A stretch of DNA of 64,000 nucleotides, taken from NCBI GenBank assembly GCA_023421075.1, contig JAEZUM010000024.1, positions 69,189 to 133,188 on the forward strand, written 5' to 3'. Below are positions 58,828 to 64,000 of this stretch, piece by piece. The position numbers were made by a program, and so were the translations under genes. Numbering within the stretch: position 1 is the stretch's first letter; every line of letters begins with the position of its first letter. The notes under the pieces were generated by a model that had not been told where the DNA came from, did not search any database, and worked only from the letters and a program-made list of their open reading frames with translations. Origin of the DNA: Bacillota bacterium (lineage in GTDB: Bacteria; Bacillota; Clostridia; Lachnospirales; Lachnospiraceae).

Positions 58828-60464
58828 TTATCATTGGAGCTGTTGCGGCCGGTACTTCCGCAGCTGCAAAGGCAAGAAGAAATAGTGAAGAAATGGATAT
58901 TGTTATCTATGAAAAGGATAACTTTATCTCTTATTCCGGTTGCGGAATGCCCTATTATCTCGGTGGTGAGGTAGCAACAGCTGAGGAATTGACTCCCAGA
59001 GATCCAGCCTTTTTCAAGAGTAAGTATAATGTTGATATATACACAGGACATGAGGTACTCTCGATACATCCGGATTTGAAAGAAATACAGGTGAAGAATC
59101 TTTCTACCAACACAATAATTAATGATAAATATGATAGATTAATTATTGCAACCGGAGCCAGTTCTATTATCCCACCCATTGAGGGGGTATTTAACAAGCA
59201 CGTATTCACATTGCGAAATATAAACGATATGAATCGAATTAAGCAATTTATTGATGCAGAAAAACCGAAAACGGCAGCAATTATTGGTACCGGATTCATT
59301 GGTTTGGAGGTTTGCGAAAATCTAAAAAAGCTAGGTATTGAAATAACCTTAATTGAAAGGCTACCTCAGGTAACACCGGGACTTGACTATGACATGTCAC
59401 TTTATGTATTAGAACACCTAAAGAAGAATGACGTCAATGTAATACTTGGTACTTCAGCCACTTCCATTACATCTGATAGTGTGCATTTGGCGAATGGCAC
59501 GAAGGTCCAGGCTGACTTTGTACTGATTTCAACAGGTGTGCGTCCGAATGTTTCACTCGCTAGGGAAGCAGGGATTGCGCTTGGAGTTACCGGAGCTATT
59601 AAAGTAAATGATTATATGCAAACCAACATATCAGATATCTTTGCTTGTGGTGATTGTATCGAACAATATAATCTGGTTACCAATAATCCGATATACAGAC
59701 CGATGGGTTCTACAGCAAATAAGACAGGAAGAATAGCAGGTGATTGTAGTACGGGTGGAAGACTTGCTTTCCAAGGAATATTGGGAACAGGCATTTTTCG
59801 AGTCTTTGATTTAACCGTTGCTCAGACTGGTCTGTCGGAGCGTGATGCGAAGGAGCTTGGATATGATTACACGGTCTGTCATAATACTAAGCCAAACAAG
59901 CCGGAGTATCTTGGTGGCAAAGAAATGGTAATTAAAGCAATCGCAGATAAAAAGACCGGTAGGCTGCTAGGTGTTCAAATTGTTGGTTATGAAGGCGTTG
60001 ATAAGAGAATTGATGTCTTTGTCACAGCAATCACGCTTAAGGCTAAGGTAGAGGATTTATTTCATCTGGATCTTGCATATGCGCCACCGTTTTCGACCAC
60101 GAAGGATCCGGTTATGTACACCGGTATGATTCTGGATAATGCAATTCATAATGGAAGAGAACTGATAACAGCGGAAGAGTTGGATAATATAATGAAATCT
60201 GGTGACAACTACGTCCTAATCGATGCCAGAGCAGCATCACAGTATAATGACGCACATATTGAGACCGCACACAGCATACCTCACTCGAAGCTTCGAAGCG
60301 GCTTAGAGGAAATAGATCATGAAACGATAGCTATTACTTATTGCAATAAAGGAGTTACCGGAAATGCAGCTCAAAATATTCTGCTAAACAAGGGATTTAA
60401 CAGGGTGTATAACCTTTCCGGCGGACACAAACATTATAGTAAGATGAGCAAGTATAAAATATAG
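58818..60464 (+). CDS. CoA-disulfide reductase-like FAD oxidoreductase with C-terminal rhodanese domain
   Basis: A 548-residue flavoprotein with the FAD motif GAVAAGTSAAAKARR, redox Cys42 in SYSGCGMPYYLGGE, an NAD-binding region (AAIIGTGFIGLEVCENL), the dimerisation domain, and a rhodanese module (about 455-548) with Cys509 in ITYCNKGVTG. CoADR-Rhd proteins reduce CoA-disulfide, polysulfides or related thiols. In an ars operon it may keep thiols reduced; some lineages have such a partner for ACR3. The gene overlaps arsR by 10 bases. Confidence 0.88.
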   Translation: MRLVIIGAVAAGTSAAAKARRNSEEMDIVIYEKDNFISYSGCGMPYYLGGEVATAEELTPRDPAFFKSKYNVDIYTGHEVLSIHPDLKEIQVKNLSTNTIINDKYDRLIIATGASSIIPPIEGVFNKHVFTLRNINDMNRIKQFIDAEKPKTAAIIGTGFIGLEVCENLKKLGIEITLIERLPQVTPGLDYDMSLYVLEHLKKNDVNVILGTSATSITSDSVHLANGTKVQADFVLISTGVRPNVSLAREAGIALGVTGAIKVNDYMQTNISDIFACGDCIEQYNLVTNNPIYRPMGSTANKTGRIAGDCSTGGRLAFQGILGTGIFRVFDLTVAQTGLSERDAKELGYDYTVCHNTKPNKPEYLGGKEMVIKAIADKKTGRLLGVQIVGYEGVDKRIDVFVTAITLKAKVEDLFHLDLAYAPPFSTTKDPVMYTGMILDNAIHNGRELITAEELDNIMKSGDNYVLIDARAASQYNDAHIETAHSIPHSKLRSGLEEIDHETIAITYCNKGVTGNAAQNILLNKGFNRVYNLSGGHKHYSKMSKYKI

Positions 60465-60555
60465 TACTTATATTACAATCTAAGGTGATATAGAGAGTGA
60501 ACTATTTTGGAGTAATATTTATGAAGCATATAAAAAAGGCAAGGGAGAGATTAAG

Positions 60556-61611
60556 ATGAGTAATCAAAAGACTACAGAAATAGGGTTTTTCCAAAAGTAT
60601 TTAACAATATGGGTCGCACTATGTATGGTTGCCGGAGTTTTAATCGGTAAGTTTTTACCATCTGTTCCGGATTTTTTTGATCAATTCGAATACGCTAATG
60701 TATCGATTCCAACAGCGATCCTGATCTGGATCATGATATACCCCATGATGATGAAGGTTGACTTCCAAAGCATCAAAAATGTAGGAAAAAATCCGAGAGG
60801 ACTTTATGTTACCTGGATAACAAATTGGCTTATAAAGCCATTCACGATGTATGGGATTTCAGTATTGTTTTTCTATGTTATATTTAGTGGATTGATACCC
60901 GCTGAAATGGCCAAAGAGTACTTAGCAGGAGCTGTACTTCTGGGAGCAGCTCCATGTACCGCTATGGTATTTGTGTGGAGTCAATTAACAAAGGGTAATC
61001 CTGCATATACCGTCGTTCAGGTAGCTACAAATGACTTGATCATATTAGTGGCATTTATTCCAATTGTTAAGTTTTTATTAGGTGTTAGTGATGTCTCCGT
61101 TCCTTGGGATACCTTAATTCTCTCCGTAGTACTTTTTGTTGTAATTCCCTTAAGTGGCGGTGTTCTTACCAGGATATTAATATCCAGAAGAAGAGGAGTA
61201 GAATATTTCGAGAAGAGGTTCCTGCCTAAGTTTGATAATATAACGGTGATTGGACTATTGCTTACTTTGGTGTTATTATTCTCGTTCCAAGGGGAAGTGA
61301 TATTACGTAATCCTCTTCATATCTTATTAATTGCAATCCCGCTGACCCTTCAGACATTTTTGATATTTTTCGTAGCTTATATTCCATGTAGATTACTAAA
61401 ATTACCTCACAATATTGCTGCGCCAGCAGGCATGATTGGTGCTTCGAACTTCTTTGAATTGGCAGTAGCAGTAGCCATCGCCTTGTTTGGAATGGATTCA
61501 CCCTCAGCACTAGCGACAACGGTAGGTGTACTTACCGAGGTACCGGTTATGCTATTCCTAGTTAAAATAGCAAATAATACCTCACATTGGTTCCCAGTAA
61601 CAAATAAATAA
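60556..61611 (+). CDS. acr3: Arsenite efflux permease ACR3
   Basis: A 351-residue, ten-helix arsenite exporter of the ACR3 (BASS) family. The conserved Cys134 is in LLGAAPCTAMVFVWSQLTKGNPAYTVVQVATND, with the characteristic charged APAGMIGASNFFELAVAVA later. It extrudes As(OH)3 and may associate with ArsA, encoded two genes downstream. A GGAGAGATTAAG site precedes the ATG. Confidence 0.96.
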   Translation: MSNQKTTEIGFFQKYLTIWVALCMVAGVLIGKFLPSVPDFFDQFEYANVSIPTAILIWIMIYPMMMKVDFQSIKNVGKNPRGLYVTWITNWLIKPFTMYGISVLFFYVIFSGLIPAEMAKEYLAGAVLLGAAPCTAMVFVWSQLTKGNPAYTVVQVATNDLIILVAFIPIVKFLLGVSDVSVPWDTLILSVVLFVVIPLSGGVLTRILISRRRGVEYFEKRFLPKFDNITVIGLLLTLVLLFSFQGEVILRNPLHILLIAIPLTLQTFLIFFVAYIPCRLLKLPHNIAAPAGMIGASNFFELAVAVAIALFGMDSPSALATTVGVLTEVPVMLFLVKIANNTSHWFPVTNK

Positions 61612-61649
61612 TGAAATGAAACAATAAAATAATGAATGGAGAGTATCAT

Positions 61650-62057
61650 ATGAATAGTATGCAAATTTATGAACCGGCAATGTGCTGTTCCACAGGGTTA
61701 TGCGGTGTAGGAGTGGATCCTGAGCTCCTAAGAATCTCCACAGTACTGAATACAATGGAGAAAAACGGTGTCAAGGTTGATCGATATAATTTATCCAATT
61801 CACCTCAGGAATTCATTAAAAATAAGACGGTCAATAATGCTATAAAGGAGCAAGGAGCTGAGATATTACCTCTTGCCGTGCTGGATGGTGAAATCATTAT
61901 AACCGGTCGCTATCCGAAAAATGAGGAGTTCATAGAATTACTTAACATTCCGTCAAGCTTTGTTGGGGAGCAGTCTCAGGAGCCTAATACTTCGGGAGAT
62001 GAATGTGGCGGCTGTTGTTGTTCCGATGAGACTTGTTCCGAAGGAAGCTGTTGCTAA
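61650..62057 (+). CDS. arsD: Arsenic metallochaperone/regulator ArsD
   Basis: A 135-residue protein that hands As(III) to ArsA. The essential Cys12, Cys13 and Cys18 are in EPAMCCSTGLCG. The thioredoxin-like body (VDPELLRISTVLNTMEKNGVKVDRYNLSNSP...LPLAVLDGEIIITGRYP) is intact. The C-terminal tail is unusually Cys-rich (DECGGCCCSDETCSEGSCC), extending the vicinal-Cys pairs known in ArsD. ATG 61650 with TGGAGAG ahead. It lies between acr3 and arsA. Confidence 0.95.
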   Translation: MNSMQIYEPAMCCSTGLCGVGVDPELLRISTVLNTMEKNGVKVDRYNLSNSPQEFIKNKTVNNAIKEQGAEILPLAVLDGEIIITGRYPKNEEFIELLNIPSSFVGEQSQEPNTSGDECGGCCCSDETCSEGSCC

Positions 62058-62077
62058 TTAGGAAAGGACATTATGCT

Positions 62078-63814
62078 ATGAAACCATTTGATCCAAAGAA
62101 AATCCCATTGACAAAGTATATATTCTTCACCGGAAAAGGTGGGGTGGGTAAAACCTCAACTGCATGTGCTACGGCGGTCTCATTGGCGGATAGCGGAAAA
62201 AAAGTATTACTAATCAGTACGGATCCGGCATCCAATCTACAAGATGTTTTTGATACAGAGTTAAATAATAAAGGTGTTTTTATTGAAGAGGTGCCTAACC
62301 TGATTGTAGCAAATCTTGATCCATTGGAAGCAGCTGCACAATACCGTGAAAGTGTTATTTCACCTTACCGAGGACTCTTGCCGGATTCCGTACTCAATAA
62401 TATGGAGGAACAACTATCGGGTTCCTGCACGGTGGAAATTGCATCCTTCAATGAGTTTTCTAAGTTCATTACAGATCAAAAGGTCCAGGAGGATTACGAT
62501 TACATTATCTTTGATACCGCTCCCACGGGACATACCTTACGAATGCTTCAACTTCCTTCCGCATGGAGTAATTTTATCAGTGAAAGTACCCATGGGGCAT
62601 CCTGCTTAGGTCAGTTATCCGGTCTTGAGGATAAAAAGGAAGTGTACCGCAATGCGGTTACTAACCTTGCCGATCCGGTTTTAACAACCTTAGTGCTGGT
62701 ATCGAGACCGGAAGAAACACCCTTGAAGGAAGCTGCAAGAGCCTCTAAAGAATTGGCCGATATAGGAGTGAACAATCAGATACTTGTTATAAATGGTTTG
62801 TTAACAAATTATGATGATGAGATCTCTTCTGGTTTATTTACAAAACAACAGAATGCAATTCATAATATGCCTTCCGAATTAGAGGATCTAGTTACCTACA
62901 CGATACCTATGAGGGCTTATAATATTGCAGGAATCAAAAATGTTAGAGCGTTCCTATACAATGATGATGATGCATGCTGTATAGAAACCGTTGATATCGC
63001 ATTAATACCGAATTTAAATAATGTTATTGATGATTTAGTAAATACAAATAAGAGAGTTATTTTTACGATGGGGAAAGGTGGCGTTGGCAAGACCACAATT
63101 GCTGCAGCGATAGCCCTGGGTCTGGCTGAAAGAGGTAAGAAAGTCCATCTCACAACAACGGATCCGGCAGCTCATTTAAAGTTTGTAATTCAAGAAAATA
63201 ATAATATCTCATTGAGTCAAATAGATGAGAAGGAAGAATTACGAAAATATCAAAAAGAAGTATTATTTAAGGCAAGTGAGACAATGTCAGCGGACGATTT
63301 AGCTTACGTAGAGGAGGACCTAAGATCACCATGTACTCAAGAAATAGCCGTATTTCGTGCTTTTGCAGAAGTAGTAGAGAAAGCAGAGAATGAGATCGTA
63401 GTCATTGATACTGCTCCTACTGGACATACTTTACTTCTTTTAGAATCTACCCAAAGCTATAACCAAGAAATAAAACGTTCACAAGGTGATGTTCCCGAAG
63501 CAGCACGAAAACTTTTACCGCGATTGAGAAATACGGAAGAGACGGAAGTAATTATTGTTACCTTAGCAGAAACAACACCGGTGTATGAGGCATTGCGTCT
63601 GGAAGAAGACTTAAATCGTGCTAAAATGAAATCAAAATGGTGGGTGATAAACGCCTCACTATTCGGTACAGGAACAACCAATAAATTACTATCCGCAAAA
63701 GCGCGCAATGAAATTGAATGGATCAATAAAATAAGCAACCATTCCAGAGGGAGTTATGCACTAATCAGCTGGAAGCCTGATGAAATTAAGGGTGAGTTAT
63801 TACTGACATTATAA
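62078..63814 (+). CDS. arsA: Arsenite-stimulated ATPase ArsA (two-domain)
   Basis: A 578-residue ATPase energising arsenite export. It has two homologous halves: A1 with GKGGVGKTS (about 19-27) and DTAPTGHTL, A2 with GKGGVGKTT (about 331-339) and DTAPTGHTL. As-binding cysteines are in SGSCTVEIASF, GASCLGQLSG and LRSPCTQEIAVF. ATG 62078 is chosen with AGGAAAGGA ahead; an upstream in-frame TTG at 62033 lies inside arsD. Known partner is ArsB; here it would act with ACR3. Confidence 0.96.
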   Translation: MKPFDPKKIPLTKYIFFTGKGGVGKTSTACATAVSLADSGKKVLLISTDPASNLQDVFDTELNNKGVFIEEVPNLIVANLDPLEAAAQYRESVISPYRGLLPDSVLNNMEEQLSGSCTVEIASFNEFSKFITDQKVQEDYDYIIFDTAPTGHTLRMLQLPSAWSNFISESTHGASCLGQLSGLEDKKEVYRNAVTNLADPVLTTLVLVSRPEETPLKEAARASKELADIGVNNQILVINGLLTNYDDEISSGLFTKQQNAIHNMPSELEDLVTYTIPMRAYNIAGIKNVRAFLYNDDDACCIETVDIALIPNLNNVIDDLVNTNKRVIFTMGKGGVGKTTIAAAIALGLAERGKKVHLTTTDPAAHLKFVIQENNNISLSQIDEKEELRKYQKEVLFKASETMSADDLAYVEEDLRSPCTQEIAVFRAFAEVVEKAENEIVVIDTAPTGHTLLLLESTQSYNQEIKRSQGDVPEAARKLLPRLRNTEETEVIIVTLAETTPVYEALRLEEDLNRAKMKSKWWVINASLFGTGTTNKLLSAKARNEIEWINKISNHSRGSYALISWKPDEIKGELLLTL

Positions 63815-63829
63815 ATATTAGTTACTTTG

Positions 63830-63872
63830 AAAGAAAGGTTGATGAGGCTCTAGCTAATCAACCTTTCTTTTT
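63830..63872 (+). terminator. arsA terminator
   Basis: Perfect 14-bp arms AAAGAAAGGTTGAT (63830-63843) and ATCAACCTTTCTTT (63857-63870), then T residues. The group II intron begins within six bases of its end. Confidence 0.9.
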
Positions 63873-63875
63873 AAT

Positions 63876-64000
63876 GTGCGCCCGGCGGGCGCACGTTTCA
63901 ACGGGTGTAAGTCCCGAGTCCGCCCGGTAGCCTGCAAAGAAAAAGTCAAGAAAAAAATAAAAGATATTTGGTGGGAAAGATAGGTATCACAAAAAGACCA
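63876..64000 (+). mobile_element. Group II intron, 5' end (continues beyond window)
   Basis: Starts with GTGCG as group II introns do. The first 19 bases (63876-63894) form a perfect 8-bp hairpin around GGC, and GGGTGTAAGTCCCGAGTCCGCC downstream resembles domain I of bacterial introns. It is GC-rich against AT-rich flanks. The insertion point directly after an intrinsic terminator is the habit of class C introns; the subclass and the reverse transcriptase lie outside the view. Confidence 0.78.

Overview
The window looks like chromosomal DNA of a low-GC, spore-forming anaerobic clostridium, most likely Lachnospiraceae. Support: AGGAGG-type ribosome binding sites, TTGACA/TATAAT promoters, U-tailed intrinsic terminators, an oxygen-independent class III ribonucleotide reductase (nrdD-nrdG), LysM/GH18 spore-cortex-type and SH3-NlpC/P60 wall proteins, and a GH78 rhamnosidase. 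Family-level placement is inference from gene content. No tRNA, rRNA, CRISPR array or prophage was seen.

Layout. (1) 1-7238: end of a surface-polysaccharide cluster: nucleotide-sugar dehydrogenase and epimerase, two glycosyltransferases, an EpsG-like polymerase, and a MurJ-type flippase fused to a glycosyltransferase. (2) 7336-12719: housekeeping and envelope genes, including a LysM-GH18 protein whose catalytic motif is degenerate and an LCP ligase. (3) 12720-16310: nrdDG behind a clear promoter and two candidate NrdR boxes, with one small protein gene on each side that is too short for ordinary gene calling. (4) 16457-23618: SH3-NlpC/P60 hydrolase, copper ATPase CopA behind a CsoR-like operator, a polar amino-acid ABC transporter, and a 19-cysteine copper-storage (Csp) protein. 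(5) 23813-27933: divergent AraC regulator and alpha-L-rhamnosidase.

(6) 28141-28403 holds 263 consecutive bases without cytosine, including fifteen in-phase 9-bp repeats. It precedes an accessory island (28533-50772) of about 30 short, unrelated, mostly single-gene units, all on the + strand: GNAT acetyltransferases, VOC proteins, two APH-type kinases, NUDIX, MazG, MBL, a DUF2268 protease, P-loop kinases and others. Several are broken by frameshift, deletion or truncation. It resembles a cassette array in content, but no integrase was found.

(7) 51017-54773: a HelD-like RNA polymerase-recycling ATPase and a beta-propeller sugar-dehydrogenase-like protein. (8) 55007-63814: a large arsenic locus in two blocks. 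Block one is permease (ArsP type), ArsR, redox-disulfide protein, SigZ-type ECF sigma and arsenite methyltransferase ArsM. Block two is a second ArsR, CoA-disulfide-reductase/rhodanese, ACR3, ArsD and two-domain ArsA. Together they would sense As(III), methylate it, export inorganic arsenite (ACR3, perhaps ArsA-assisted) and possibly export methylarsenite (ArsP). The window ends inside a group II intron inserted directly after the terminator of this locus.
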